The notes under the pieces are model-generated. The model was not told where the DNA came from, did no database searches, and saw only the letters and a program-made list of their open reading frames with translations. DNA of 64,000 nucleotides from Verrucomicrobiota bacterium (lineage in GTDB: Bacteria; Verrucomicrobiota; Verrucomicrobiia; Verrucomicrobiales; Verrucomicrobiaceae), in the NCBI GenBank assembly GCA_017301975.1, contig JAFLEI010000034.1:1-64000 (forward strand). The letters are read 5' to 3'. Made by a program: the position numbers and the translations under genes. Positions 42,550-51,762 of this stretch are shown piece by piece (within the stretch, counting starts at the first letter, position 1; each line of letters begins with the position of its first letter).

Positions 42550-44211
42550 TCAGGCCGCGCCTTTGAGCAAACTCAGAGCATGCACGCGTGCACTGTCGGC
42601 GCTGCCGCCGAGCATGCGTGCGAGTTCGTCGACTCGCAGTTCATCGCACACAGACTGAATCTGTGAGCGGGTGGTGTTGCCGGTGATTTCCTTGGTGACG
42701 ACGAAGTGGCTTTTTGCCAAGGAGGCCACCTGAGGGAAGTGGGTGATGGCGATGACCTGATGGGTGGTGCCCAAGGCGGCCATTTTGCGGCCGACGGCCT
42801 CGGCGATGTTGCCGCCGACGTTGGCGTCGATTTCGTCGAAGACGAGGAGGGGGACGGCGTCCTGCTTGGCGAGGGCGCTTTTCACGGCGAGAAGCACGCG
42901 GGACATTTCGCCGCTGGAAGCGGTGAGGCGGAGGGGTTTGGAAGGTTCGCCGGGATTGGGTGCGAAGTGGAAATCGACTTCTTCGAGGCCGTTGCGCTCC
43001 GGTGAAGGCAGGGCGGCAAGCTGGGCCTCGAACACGCTGCGTTTGAAGCCGAGATCGGTGAGGTGTGAGGCGACTTCTTTGGCGAGCTTGGGAGCGGCGT
43101 CGTTGCGCTTTTTGGAGATTTGTTTGCCGAGCTTTTGCACGTCGGTCTCGCGCTCTTTGACGAGCTTTTGGAGCTTGGCGATTTCTTCGCCGCGGTTCTC
43201 CATCCTGGCGAGTTTGCGCTCGGTTTCGGCGAGGAATTCCAGGATCTCGGCGATGGTGCGGCCGTACTTGCGCTTGAGGGTCTGGATGGTGTGAATGCGG
43301 CTTTCGAGCTTGTCGAGTTCAGCGGCGTCGATTTCCAGATCATCGGCGTAGTCCTGCACACTGCTTTCGAGTTCGGTGAGTTCGATTTGGGCGGACTTGA
43401 AACCTTCGAACATCGTGGCGGTGGCGGGATCGATCTTTTCGAGCTCGTGGATGCTGCGGCTGATCTCGCGCAGGCCATCGATCACGCTGCCTTCGCCTTC
43501 GCTGAGACGGCCGGTGATGCTGCCGCAGAGTTCGGCGAGGCGTGCGCCGTTGGCGGCGATGCGGTGACGGGATTCAATTTCTTCCTCCTCGCCCGGCTTC
43601 AAGTTTGCGGAAGCGATTTCGTTGGCCTGAAATTTCAGCATGTCGATCTGCTGGCTGCTGGCGCGCTCGGAATTTTCGAGTTCGTCGAGTTCGGTGGCGG
43701 CGGCACGCCAGAGCTTCCAGGTGTCCTGGTATTTGCCCAGCAGGTCCTCAACGCTGGCATATTTGTCGAGCATCTCGAGCTGGCGGTCCTTGGAATTGAG
43801 GGACTGGTGATCGTGGGGGCCGTGGAGGTCGACGAGGAATTCGCCGAGGCTCTTGAGCACCTGGATGGTGACCGGGGAGCAGTTGACGAACTGTTTGTTG
43901 GCTCCGCTGGTGCTGATGGAGCGTTTGATGAGGAGTTCGCCGTCCTGGCAGGGGTCGAGGCCGGCTTCTTCGAGCACGGCATCGATGGCGCGGGTGTCCT
44001 TGAGGTGGAAACCGGCCTCCACGGTGCAGGCGTCCTGGCCGTTGCGAATCAGGCTGCGGTCAGCTCTTTCTCCAAGGATGAGCTTCAAGGCGCCGACGAT
44101 GATGGACTTTCCAGCGCCCGTCTCCCCCGTCACGCCGATGAGACCAGCGGCCAGCTCCCAGGTCACGTCTTCAACGAGGGCCAGATTGCGGATTTTGAGG
44201 AAGGAAAGCAT
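42550..44211 (-). CDS. recN: DNA repair protein RecN
   Basis: The 553-residue SMC-like ATPase has N-terminal Walker A GETGAGKSIIVGALKL (about 30-45). A long coiled coil (about 160-370) and C-terminal signature (LTASSGEMSRVLLAVKSALA) plus Walker B LVFDEIDANVGG complete it. RecN holds broken DNA ends during double-strand break repair. The length is normal. It is divergent from the STM4013-like gene and not part of that cluster. Confidence 0.95.
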   Translation of the reverse strand: MLSFLKIRNLALVEDVTWELAAGLIGVTGETGAGKSIIVGALKLILGERADRSLIRNGQDACTVEAGFHLKDTRAIDAVLEEAGLDPCQDGELLIKRSISTSGANKQFVNCSPVTIQVLKSLGEFLVDLHGPHDHQSLNSKDRQLEMLDKYASVEDLLGKYQDTWKLWRAAATELDELENSERASSQQIDMLKFQANEIASANLKPGEEEEIESRHRIAANGARLAELCGSITGRLSEGEGSVIDGLREISRSIHELEKIDPATATMFEGFKSAQIELTELESSVQDYADDLEIDAAELDKLESRIHTIQTLKRKYGRTIAEILEFLAETERKLARMENRGEEIAKLQKLVKERETDVQKLGKQISKKRNDAAPKLAKEVASHLTDLGFKRSVFEAQLAALPSPERNGLEEVDFHFAPNPGEPSKPLRLTASSGEMSRVLLAVKSALAKQDAVPLLVFDEIDANVGGNIAEAVGRKMAALGTTHQVIAITHFPQVASLAKSHFVVTKEITGNTTRSQIQSVCDELRVDELARMLGGSADSARVHALSLLKGAA

Positions 44212-44393
44212 GGGTGGGATGAAGGGTGGCGGAGTATGGAATGCGTCACACGCATTTCAAGACAAGTGCGGTGATTTCGGCTGCGAGTGCCGCCATGGGG
44301 GGCTTTGGAGATCCAAGAGGCAGGTGACATTCACGCAGCTTTGAGCCATGGGTTGATTTTTACTGTGACACGATGGAAAGACGCGGCGCAACC

Positions 44394-45227
44394 ATGAACC
44401 AACCCAACATGAATGAGCTACTGCCAGGGCATGACCTGCTGTGGCTGGTGCTTGATTCTTTGCGTTTTGACGTTGCGGTGGCGGAATGGAGCGGCGGCCG
44501 CACGCCTCAGCTGGCGCGGCTGACCGGGCCGGATGGATGGGAAAAGCGGCACACACCGGGCAGCTTTACCTTTCCGGCACACCAGGCCTTTTTCGCGGGC
44601 TTCCTGCCCACCCCAGCGAATGCTGCGTCAAGTCGTGAGCGGCTTTTCGCGGCGCGGTTTGCCGGAAGTGAGACAACCGGAGGCAACACCAAAGTCTTTG
44701 ATGAAGGGAATGTCATTGCGGGCCTGCGCGCCGAGGGGTTTCACACGCTCTGCATCGGTGGAGTGGGGTTTTTCAATCAACAGACAGCTCTCAGCCGCGT
44801 CCTGACGGATCTTTTCAACGAAAGTCATTGGTGTGCGGAGTTTGGGGTCACCTGCCAGGAGTCACCGAGGAACCAGTTTGATTTCACGGCGGCGCGGGTG
44901 CGCGATTTGCCAGCAGAGCAACCGCTGTGCTGCTTCATCAATGTGTCTGCGCTGCATCAGCCCAACTACTTTTACTGCCGCGAATCCGGCCCGGATGACC
45001 TGGAGAGCCACGCAGCGGCCTTGCGGGCGGTGGACGCGGCCCTGCCGACACTCCTGGCAGCGTTTCAGCGGCGTGGCAGGCCGCTGTTTCATATCACCTG
45101 CTCAGACCACGGAACTGCGTATGGTGAAGAGGGATTCACCGGGCATCGCATGGCAGTTCCTGCCGTTTGGGATGTTCCGTATGCACATGGCGTGGTCGAT
45201 TTGAAGGATTGGGAGGCGAACGTATGA
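44394..45227 (+). CDS. STM4013/SEN3800-family hydrolase (alkaline-phosphatase-like fold)
   Basis: The 277-residue enzyme of the sulfatase/phosphatase superfamily begins with DLLWLVLDSLRFDVAVAEW, where the first metal-binding Asp and the Arg-Phe-Asp segment lie. It has a Thr/Ser-rich region SFTFPAHQAFFAGF and the late metal-binding motif TCSDHGTAYGEEGFTGHR. It is smaller than true sulfatases, as the STM4013 family is. The start is uncertain: ATGs at 44373, 44394 or 44409. It overlaps the next gene as ATGA. This is the first gene of the conserved STM4011-4015-type cluster, whose function is unknown. Confidence 0.85.
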   Translation: MNQPNMNELLPGHDLLWLVLDSLRFDVAVAEWSGGRTPQLARLTGPDGWEKRHTPGSFTFPAHQAFFAGFLPTPANAASSRERLFAARFAGSETTGGNTKVFDEGNVIAGLRAEGFHTLCIGGVGFFNQQTALSRVLTDLFNESHWCAEFGVTCQESPRNQFDFTAARVRDLPAEQPLCCFINVSALHQPNYFYCRESGPDDLESHAAALRAVDAALPTLLAAFQRRGRPLFHITCSDHGTAYGEEGFTGHRMAVPAVWDVPYAHGVVDLKDWEANV

Positions 45228-46546
45228 CAGACATCCGCGAGCAGGTACACGCCGGAGGATTGTTTCAGGGCTATGCGTATGGATATCCGCACAAGATGGC
45301 CTATCGCACGCTCACTCCGCCAGTGCCGTTGCGAGATGCCTGGGCAGACGAGCCCAAGGATGCCCTCTTCCTTTATGTTCATGTGCCGTTTTGCAGCGTG
45401 CGCTGCGGATTCTGCAATCTCTTCACCGTCACGGGTGCTGGTGCCGCAAAAAATCGTGTCACGGCCTATCTCGACGCGCTGGAGCAGCAGACTGAAGCCA
45501 TGAATGTCGCGCTAGGCTCAGAGGCGAAAATGGCACGGATTGCCATCGGTGGAGGAACACCGACTTTTTTGACGATTGGTGAGCTGGAACGGCTCTTTAA
45601 TCTTTTGCGTACGTATCAGCGAACCACATGCGATCTGCCCATCGCTATCGAAATGTCGCCGGACAGCGTGGACGCTGAAAAGCTGGCCTTCCTGCATGAG
45701 AACGGCGTTACGCGGGCGAGCCTGGGAGTGCAGAGCTTTGTGGAAAAGGACACGCGAGCACTGGGCAGACCGCAAAAGGCTGCCGATGTTGAAAAGGCGC
45801 TGGCCGCCATGCATGCCGCCCGCTTTCCTGTGAGGAACATTGATCTCATCTATGGTGTGGAGGGCCAGACGTGGGAGGACTGGCAGGCGTCTCTCCAAGC
45901 AACTCTGCGGCATGCGCCGGAGGAAATTTTTCTCTACCCGCTATATGTGAGGCCGCTCACCGGACTGGGCCGCAAGGACAAGCGTGCGACGGATGCGCGT
46001 GAGGAACTGTATCGTCGTGGGCGCGATTTTCTGCTCTCCAACGGCTACACCCAGGTTTCCATGAGGCTGTTTCGCTCGCCGACGCATCCCGGTGAATGTG
46101 ATGTGCATTACTGCTGTCAAGAAGACGGCATGATCGGCCTCGGCGCAGGGGCGCGATCCTACACCCGGGCATTGCATTACTCCACGGAGTGGGCCGTGGG
46201 CCGAAACAGCGTGCAGGAGATCCTGGATTATTATTCCGCAACCCAAGACCACTCGCTGGCCCTTTATGGTGCGACGCTTGATCTCGATGATCAAAAGCGG
46301 CGCTATGTCATCAAGAGCATCCTGCGCGCCAGCGGCATGGATCTGGCCGCCTATCGGGAGGCGTTCCAGAGTGAGGCGCTGGCAGATTTCCCACAGCTCA
46401 ACCTGCTCATTGAACATGGGGCGGCGAGGCTGACGCCAACGCATCTGGTCCCTACGTTACTGGGGCTGGAATGGAGTGATGTGATTGGTCCGTGGCTGTA
46501 TTCGGATCATGTCAAAGAAGCGATTGCCGCGTTTGAACTCCGATGA
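45224..46546 (+). CDS. STM4012-family radical SAM enzyme (HemW-like)
   Basis: The 440-residue protein has the radical SAM cluster motif CSVRCGFC (C57, C61, C64). The glycine-rich SAM contact IGGGTPTFL and the HemN/HemW-like ASLGVQSFVEKDTRALGR and DLIYGVEGQTWEDWQ follow. The C-terminal HemN-like domain (about 320-440) includes GLGAGARSY. Overlaps on both sides (ATGA with STM4013-like and STM4011-like genes) make a tightly coupled unit. HemW relatives bind haem or act on porphyrin-like substrates, but the substrate here is unknown. Confidence 0.93.
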   Translation: MTDIREQVHAGGLFQGYAYGYPHKMAYRTLTPPVPLRDAWADEPKDALFLYVHVPFCSVRCGFCNLFTVTGAGAAKNRVTAYLDALEQQTEAMNVALGSEAKMARIAIGGGTPTFLTIGELERLFNLLRTYQRTTCDLPIAIEMSPDSVDAEKLAFLHENGVTRASLGVQSFVEKDTRALGRPQKAADVEKALAAMHAARFPVRNIDLIYGVEGQTWEDWQASLQATLRHAPEEIFLYPLYVRPLTGLGRKDKRATDAREELYRRGRDFLLSNGYTQVSMRLFRSPTHPGECDVHYCCQEDGMIGLGAGARSYTRALHYSTEWAVGRNSVQEILDYYSATQDHSLALYGATLDLDDQKRRYVIKSILRASGMDLAAYREAFQSEALADFPQLNLLIEHGAARLTPTHLVPTLLGLEWSDVIGPWLYSDHVKEAIAAFELR

Positions 46547-47427
46547 CTGCCCCACGCTGGTCCATTCTCTACCGAGGTCCGCTTTCCAGCTGCAATTATG
46601 CATGCGGCTACTGCCCCTTTGCAAAGACGCGAAACACAAAGGCGGAACTGAAACACGATGCCGAATGTCTGAACCGCTTCTGTGACTGGGTCGCCTCACG
46701 ACCCGAGCAAATCGGCATCCTCTTTACACCATGGGGCGAGGGGATGATCCACCGCCATTATCAAGAGGCCATGTGCCGTCTGAGCCATCTGCCCAATGTG
46801 TGGCGTGTCGCCGCGCAGACGAATCTCTCCTTCCCCGTCGAGTCGTTGCGAGACTGCCACCGCAAGACAACCGCCCTGTGGACCACCTACCACCCGACGG
46901 AGACGACGATTCCACGTTTCACGGCGAAATGCGCTGAACTGCGAGATGCGAGCATCCGCCACAGTGTCGGTGTCGTCGGCAAGAGGGAAGCCTTTGATGA
47001 TATTCGAGCTCTGCGGACGGCTTTGCCGGAAGAGACCTATCTTTGGATCAATGCGTGGAAGCGCGTGAAGAACTATTACACTGAGGAAGAACTTCACATG
47101 CTGCGCGGTATTGATCCGCATTTCGATTTCAATGCGGCAGCGCATCCCAGCCTCGGAAGCGCGTGCCGTGCGGGACAGTCAGCGTTTACTGTCGATGGGG
47201 CTGGCGACGCACGGCGCTGTCATTTCATCCCGGAACTCATCGGGAACATCTACCAGCCGGATTTCGAGCAGGCACTGCGTCCCCGCCTCTGCAGCATCGC
47301 TGAATGCCGCTGCCACATTGGCTATGTTCATCTGGAACATCTGCGGCTCGATGCTGTTTTTGGTGATGGCCTCCTGGAGCGAATTCCGCTAAGTTTTGGC
47401 TTTTCCTCAGGCGCTGCGGAGGGTTAA
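46543..47427 (+). CDS. STM4011-family radical SAM enzyme
   Basis: The 294-residue protein has CNYACGYC (C17, C21, C24), the CxxxCxxC that binds the SAM-cleaving 4Fe-4S cluster. The barrel continues with the acidic GILFTPWGEGMIHRHYQEAM. The C-terminal part holds several more cysteines (GSACRAGQSAFTVDG, ARRCHFIPE, LCSIAECRCHIGYVHLE) in a SPASM-like arrangement that could bind auxiliary clusters. Such enzymes often modify peptides. It overlaps the STM4012-like gene by 4 nt. Two radical SAM enzymes beside a phosphatase-fold hydrolase and an ATP-grasp protein suggest a modified metabolite or peptide. Confidence 0.93.
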   Translation: MTAPRWSILYRGPLSSCNYACGYCPFAKTRNTKAELKHDAECLNRFCDWVASRPEQIGILFTPWGEGMIHRHYQEAMCRLSHLPNVWRVAAQTNLSFPVESLRDCHRKTTALWTTYHPTETTIPRFTAKCAELRDASIRHSVGVVGKREAFDDIRALRTALPEETYLWINAWKRVKNYYTEEELHMLRGIDPHFDFNAAAHPSLGSACRAGQSAFTVDGAGDARRCHFIPELIGNIYQPDFEQALRPRLCSIAECRCHIGYVHLEHLRLDAVFGDGLLERIPLSFGFSSGAAEG

Positions 47428-47439
47428 GGTCGGCTCATC

Positions 47440-47778
47440 ATGCTCGGCAAACTTTTTACCCGCACGAAGAAGACTCCGCAAACCTGGAGGCAGGGGGATG
47501 TGTTCATCATCGCCACCGACAAACTTCCGTCAGGTCTCAGAGCCCGCCCGCCAGTACTCGCCGAAGGCGAGGTCACGGGGCATGCGCACCAGGTGAAGGC
47601 TGGCACGAATGCCCAGGTGCTGGCGAATGCTGGCGGCGAGATGTTTCTGGATGTGGCGGATGCAGAGGCCACCATCCTGCATGAGGAGCATGGCCCGGTC
47701 ACCGTGCCTCGTGGGCAGTATCTTGTGCGCATTCAGCGCGAGTATCACCCCAAGGAAATCCGCCGCGTCATTGACTGA
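47440..47778 (+). CDS. Histidine-rich small protein paired with the DUF6745 gene
   Basis: The 112-residue protein is 12 nt after the STM4011-like gene and 5 nt before the LRR-DUF6745 gene. It is beta-rich: QGDVFIIATDKLPSGL, LAEGEVTGHAHQVKAG, EMFLDVADAEATILHEEHGP, RGQYLVRIQREYHPKEI. The repeated histidines (GHAH, HEEHG, EYHP) could coordinate a metal. Small proteins with this spacing of motifs next to DUF6745 genes are familiar from actinobacteria and verrucomicrobia, which supports a functional pair. Function is unknown; a cupin-like fold is possible. Confidence 0.75.
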   Translation: MLGKLFTRTKKTPQTWRQGDVFIIATDKLPSGLRARPPVLAEGEVTGHAHQVKAGTNAQVLANAGGEMFLDVADAEATILHEEHGPVTVPRGQYLVRIQREYHPKEIRRVID

Positions 47779-47783
47779 GCCTC

Positions 47784-48719
47784 ATGAAGAAGAAAAATGA
47801 ACTGCTCGCTCTCATTGAGAGCGGCAAAGCTCCGGATAGGCTGCAGGCCACGGTGCTTGATCTGACGGGACTCAAGGACATGGCCAAGCTTCCAGCGGAG
47901 GTTCATTGCCATACGCTCATCTGGAAAGATTCTCCGCTCACTGAGCTGCCGGCCAATCTGCAGGTGAGCCACAAGCTTGATCTCAGCGGTTCCAGACAAC
48001 TGGAGCGATTGAGTGATGGCCTGAGTGTTTCCGTGCTGGTATTGACCGACTGCACAAGGCTGGAAGCGCTGCCGGAAAATCTGCGGGCAGATTTCCTGAC
48101 AATCGACGGCTGCGCAGCACTGAAGCACTGGCCGGAATCTGCCAAGGTGAGCATTGGTGCTGTTTCTGCACGGGGTTGCACGGGGCTTGCGGCATTGCCG
48201 AATGGGCTTGGTCCGCTCACCACGCTCAACCTGCGGGATTGTGCCCGCATTGAGCATCTGCCAGAGGGCACGCAGGTGCGGGCCTGGGTGGATATTGGTG
48301 GCACCAAAGTCGAAGGATTGCCGGAATCACTGAATGGCACCGGCCTGCGCTGGCGGGGCGTCAGTGTGACACCGCAAATCGCTTTTTTTCCCCAGACCCT
48401 GAAATCTGCGGATGCACTTGCTGAGACCAATGCGGAGGTGAGGCGCGTGATGATTGAGCGCATCGGCTTCGAGCGGTTTTTGCAGGACTCCAATGCGCGG
48501 GTGCTGCATGAGGATACGGATCCCGGTGGTCCGCGGCAGTTGCTGCAGGTGGATCTTGAGAGTGATGAGGCGCTGGTGTGTGTGTCAGTGCGTTGTCCGT
48601 CCACGGGTCGGCATTACCTGATCCGCGTGCCGCCGACGATGCGCACCTGCCATCAGGCCGTGGCGTGGACTGCGGGCTTTGACAACCCGGACGACTATGC
48701 GCCTGTGGTGGAGACTTGA
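47784..48719 (+). CDS. Leucine-rich-repeat DUF6745 protein
   Basis: The 311-residue protein has LRR-like repeats from about 20 to 190: LTGLKDMAKLPAEVHCHTLI, LDLSGSRQLERLSDGLSVSV, LTDCTRLEALPENLRADF, LNLRDCARIEHLPEG. The C-terminal part (about 200-311) resembles DUF6745: IERIGFERFLQDSNARVLHE, ISVSVRCP-like VCVSVRCPSTG and the Trp-rich AVAWTAGFDNPDDY. It may use the LRR to recognise a partner. It overlaps the convergent STM4014-like gene by 25 nt. Its place inside the STM401x cluster, which has its own LRR protein, is noteworthy. Confidence 0.8.
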   Translation: MKKKNELLALIESGKAPDRLQATVLDLTGLKDMAKLPAEVHCHTLIWKDSPLTELPANLQVSHKLDLSGSRQLERLSDGLSVSVLVLTDCTRLEALPENLRADFLTIDGCAALKHWPESAKVSIGAVSARGCTGLAALPNGLGPLTTLNLRDCARIEHLPEGTQVRAWVDIGGTKVEGLPESLNGTGLRWRGVSVTPQIAFFPQTLKSADALAETNAEVRRVMIERIGFERFLQDSNARVLHEDTDPGGPRQLLQVDLESDEALVCVSVRCPSTGRHYLIRVPPTMRTCHQAVAWTAGFDNPDDYAPVVET

Positions 48720-49810
48720 GCGACTTCCCAATCATAGGTGTCGCGGCCCTCATGCCTGACATGGGGCAGCAGATCGCCAAAGGCGTTCACTTCCAGGACA
48801 TGGGCGAGGCGTTTGTGGGCGTCGATAAGCACGTCCACGCCACCGTATAGCGAGCGTGGGAAACTGGCCATGGCACGCTCTGCCTGATCGCACATCGCGG
48901 CAAAGAGCTGTGGGCCAAGATGTTCATGGAGTTCCTCAGCCGTGGCACGCCGTGCGCCGAATTGAAGATTGGTGAACGGTCCCTCTGACAAGCGTGCCAC
49001 GACATGCCGCGCCTTGCCGCTGATGACGACGATGCGAACGTCAAACCGCCGCCCGCGCCAGCCGGCCTTGGGCAGCCATGCTTCCGCGTGTGCCCGGTGG
49101 CGGCATACGGCATCCACCAGGCGACGGATGTCACGCAGATCATCGTAACGGGTGATGGCACGCCAGTTGTGCAGGATCGTGCCGTGCGGCCCCCCATCGG
49201 TCATCTTCGATGTTGAAAAGGCCTGCATGCGCCCGGAGGAGCGTTCCAAGGCAACGGTGCCGGAGGCGGATGAGCCGTGACAGAGCTTCAGAAACACGCG
49301 ATTTTTTCCCGCCGCATCCATGTGGTGCATGAGGTCGTCAAAATCTCTTATCGCCCCCAGGATGCGTGGCACGCGGACCCCTGCCGCCTGCAGCAGGGTC
49401 TGACATGCTGCTTTGTCATTCATCACGGTGATGTCCTCCGGGTGCTGCATCCAGCGCACGTTTTGAAAATGCTGCTGCAGCTGAGACAATGCCTGGCACA
49501 GGCCCTGATGGTGCTGGTGGGAGGCAATGATACGGCCGGGATCGTCCGCAAGATCCTCATCGTTCGTTTCGAGCCAGTCCTGATGCACGTGCGGTGCTCC
49601 GAGGGTGAGCAGGGCTTTTTCCACCGGCCAGTTTTTTCCAGGCGAGTCGATGCGCACAATCAAGCCCGGCGCAGGCTCCGGCAGAGAGCGACCCTTTAAA
49701 AAGTCGATCCATGCCATGCTGGCTGGAAACTGGCCGGTGCGCTCAAACACTGCACCCGTGAATGAAACAGCACGTGGCGATTCGGGATTCCAGAGGCAGA
49801 AGAAGGCCAT
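48695..49810 (-). CDS. STM4014-family ATP-grasp protein
   Basis: The 371-residue protein has an ATP-grasp fold: the Lys-bearing strand GKNRVFLKLCHGSSASGTVA, the Glu/His segment RAHAEAWLPKAGWRGRRFDV and the metal-binding VLEVNAFGDLLP. ATP-grasp enzymes join a carboxylate to an amine or thiol using ATP, often tailoring peptides. It is 2 nt after the STM4015-like gene and converges on the rest of the cluster. Its presence with two radical SAM enzymes and a phosphatase-fold enzyme is characteristic of the STM4009-4015 set. The product is unknown. Confidence 0.88.
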   Translation of the reverse strand: MAFFCLWNPESPRAVSFTGAVFERTGQFPASMAWIDFLKGRSLPEPAPGLIVRIDSPGKNWPVEKALLTLGAPHVHQDWLETNDEDLADDPGRIIASHQHHQGLCQALSQLQQHFQNVRWMQHPEDITVMNDKAACQTLLQAAGVRVPRILGAIRDFDDLMHHMDAAGKNRVFLKLCHGSSASGTVALERSSGRMQAFSTSKMTDGGPHGTILHNWRAITRYDDLRDIRRLVDAVCRHRAHAEAWLPKAGWRGRRFDVRIVVISGKARHVVARLSEGPFTNLQFGARRATAEELHEHLGPQLFAAMCDQAERAMASFPRSLYGGVDVLIDAHKRLAHVLEVNAFGDLLPHVRHEGRDTYDWEVAQVSTTGA

Positions 49811-49812
49811 CT

Positions 49813-50724
49813 TTACTCGCCAACTGCGACGTAGCGATCTTCCTCGTCCCCGGACTGCTGCTCATCGAGATTTACTCCGGGAAAAGCGGCCCTGAGCTGA
49901 CGCATGCCTTCGGCGGTGCAGTAATGGTGGTGCAGATCCAGTGACTTCAAGCGCTGCAAGGCCGCGCATTGGACTAAATGTGCCGCACCTTCATCCGACA
50001 ATGTACCCAGAGACAAATCGAGCGCCTGGATACGATTCATAACAGGCGCAGTGACCAGTGCCTCGGCGATTTGATCGACGATCTCGGAATCACACAGGCC
50101 CAAATGCTTCAAGCTGGGGAACAAGCCGCCGTCGAGCAGGGGCTTAAGATCTGTGATGCTGCCATCCCAGCCATACTGGTCCGTCCCAAGCCACAGCTCC
50201 AGTTTCTCCAGCTTTGGCAAATCCAGGCTGAACACTTCGGCGAGCACTGAACGCGGCAAACCACCCGTTTCGATGACGAGAGACTCCAAGGACTCAAGCC
50301 GCATTTTGCCTCCCAGGCTGAGACCGTTGCCACCGCGCACACTGAAGTGCTGGAGACCAGGGTAGGCGGAAAACAGCGGTGAGACATCTGTCTGCTGAAT
50401 CCATGAAATTTCATTTTCTTCGCTGGTGACATCGCCAAAGAAAATTGCTGTCAGATGTGGCAGCGCATGCCGCGCGCCGACGAGGAGTTGCACAATCTCT
50501 GCACTGTCCGCACTCGAATCGTCACCGAACCATGCACCGATGACCACTCCTGTTGTTTTCGCGGCGGCTGGATCCGCCGTAAAGGCCGCGAACAGCTCCG
50601 CCATGGTATGCTCCGGCTCCCAGTCCACGCGGAAGCGATAAATCACTCCGTCTTTGATCTCGGTCCCGGGCTCATAGTTTTCGACTGGGCAGCCCAGCCA
50701 GGTGGAAAGATTTTCGTAACTCAT
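49813..50724 (-). CDS. STM4015-family leucine-rich-repeat protein
   Basis: The protein has about 303 residues from the ATG at 50724; an in-frame ATG at 50754 is possible. The N-terminal domain (about 1-110) is unknown: YRFRVDWEPEHTMAELFAAF, TTGVVIGAWFGDDS, HLTAIFFGDVTSEENEISWI. LRR units follow from about 120: YPGLQHFSVRGGNGL, MRLESLESLVIETGGL, LPKLEKLELWLGTD, FPSLKHLGLCDSEI and LQRLKSLDLHHHYC. It fits the STM4015 family and starts the two-gene minus-strand half of the cluster. Probably a binding or scaffold protein. Confidence 0.88.
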   Translation of the reverse strand: MSYENLSTWLGCPVENYEPGTEIKDGVIYRFRVDWEPEHTMAELFAAFTADPAAAKTTGVVIGAWFGDDSSADSAEIVQLLVGARHALPHLTAIFFGDVTSEENEISWIQQTDVSPLFSAYPGLQHFSVRGGNGLSLGGKMRLESLESLVIETGGLPRSVLAEVFSLDLPKLEKLELWLGTDQYGWDGSITDLKPLLDGGLFPSLKHLGLCDSEIVDQIAEALVTAPVMNRIQALDLSLGTLSDEGAAHLVQCAALQRLKSLDLHHHYCTAEGMRQLRAAFPGVNLDEQQSGDEEDRYVAVGE

Positions 50725-50772
50725 GGTGTGGCGATTCTGCCGGTTTTGATCCATCTGGCAAGCACACTTGCA

Positions 50773-51630
50773 TCACGATCTAGGCGATCTTCCGCTCCAT
50801 GCTTTGAATGCGCGCGAAAAATGTGCGGCGGATTTGTAGCCGAGTTCGGCGGCGACGGCTTTCACGAGGGCATCGGGCTGGCGGAGTTTGATGGCGGCCT
50901 GAGAGAGCTTGAGGCGGGTGAGGCAGGCGAGCGGGGTCTCGGTGTCGTAGCGCTGGAAGAGGCGGGTGAAGTAGGCGGCGGAGACGAAGCAGGCTTTGGC
51001 GGCTTGCTCGATACTGCTGAGGACGGGGTAATTGCGCAGGAGATGGCCGCGGCAGCGCAGGTAGGTGGCGTAGGCGGGGTCTATTTTGGTGGTGGCGGGC
51101 TGGCGGGAATCGGCGCAGAGCACCAAGGCGTGCTCGAGCGTGGCGCAGGCTGCCCGCAGGCCGAAGCGGCCGCCACGCAGTGCGTGATCGATCACTTCCT
51201 CCAGCAATGAGTCCACGCGTGAGGCATCGGTGACGCGGAGGACGGTGCCGGGAGAGAGATCAAGATCGTTCATCAGCATTGCTGCTCGGGCGCCGGTGAA
51301 ATTGAAGAAGTATTTTACCATCGGCTCCTCGGCGGAGCTGCGGATGACGTGCGGAGTGGAGGAGTCGAAGACGAAGGCGTGTCCGGCTTCGATTTCATGC
51401 GTCTGATCCGCCAGTGTGACGCTGCCGTGGCCCTTCGATACGAACTCGAAGGCGAGAAAGGGAAATTTCTGCCGGTCCATGACGAAATCCGGGGCGCACC
51501 ATTCGCAGCCACCGCCTACGAGGCACAGAGTGGTGGCATCGCGCTGACGGTCCTCCCATTCGGGGAGGAAGAAGCGTCGGGTGCGGACGACTTGCTTTGA
51601 AAAGTAGTCTGCCTGGTCGGTGGCGGGCAT
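50773..51630 (-). CDS. AraC/XylS-family transcriptional regulator
   Basis: The 285-residue protein has an N-terminal cupin-like sensor (about 30-160: CEWCAPDFVMDRQKFPFLAF, VTLADQTHEIEAGHAFVFDS). A C-terminal AraC double HTH spans about 185-285: SSIEQAAKACFVSAAYFTRL, then ACLTRLKLSQAAIKLRQPD and ELGYKSAAHFSRAFKAWSG. The start is ATG 51630; a TTG at 51648 was passed over. It is divergent from the DapA/NanA-family gene, the first of a long plus-strand glycan-degradation series, and is the probable activator. The cupin likely binds a sugar released by the sialidases. Confidence 0.9.
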   Translation of the reverse strand: MPATDQADYFSKQVVRTRRFFLPEWEDRQRDATTLCLVGGGCEWCAPDFVMDRQKFPFLAFEFVSKGHGSVTLADQTHEIEAGHAFVFDSSTPHVIRSSAEEPMVKYFFNFTGARAAMLMNDLDLSPGTVLRVTDASRVDSLLEEVIDHALRGGRFGLRAACATLEHALVLCADSRQPATTKIDPAYATYLRCRGHLLRNYPVLSSIEQAAKACFVSAAYFTRLFQRYDTETPLACLTRLKLSQAAIKLRQPDALVKAVAAELGYKSAAHFSRAFKAWSGRSPRS

Positions 51631-51762
51631 GGGGTGGGACAGGATCAAAGTTTCCAGCCGCGAGAATCTTGCGAGAAAGGGTCAAGAATCGTCATTTCAC
51701 CGGCAAACATTCGACGCACTGGCGGGTTGCTATTTAGCGGCCTCGGAAGTCACTTGTGGGAT

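Noticed and set aside
43120..44274. A 384-codon plus-strand frame
   Set aside because: It is antisense to recN; long runs of Gly/Glu/Phe and no recognisable fold.
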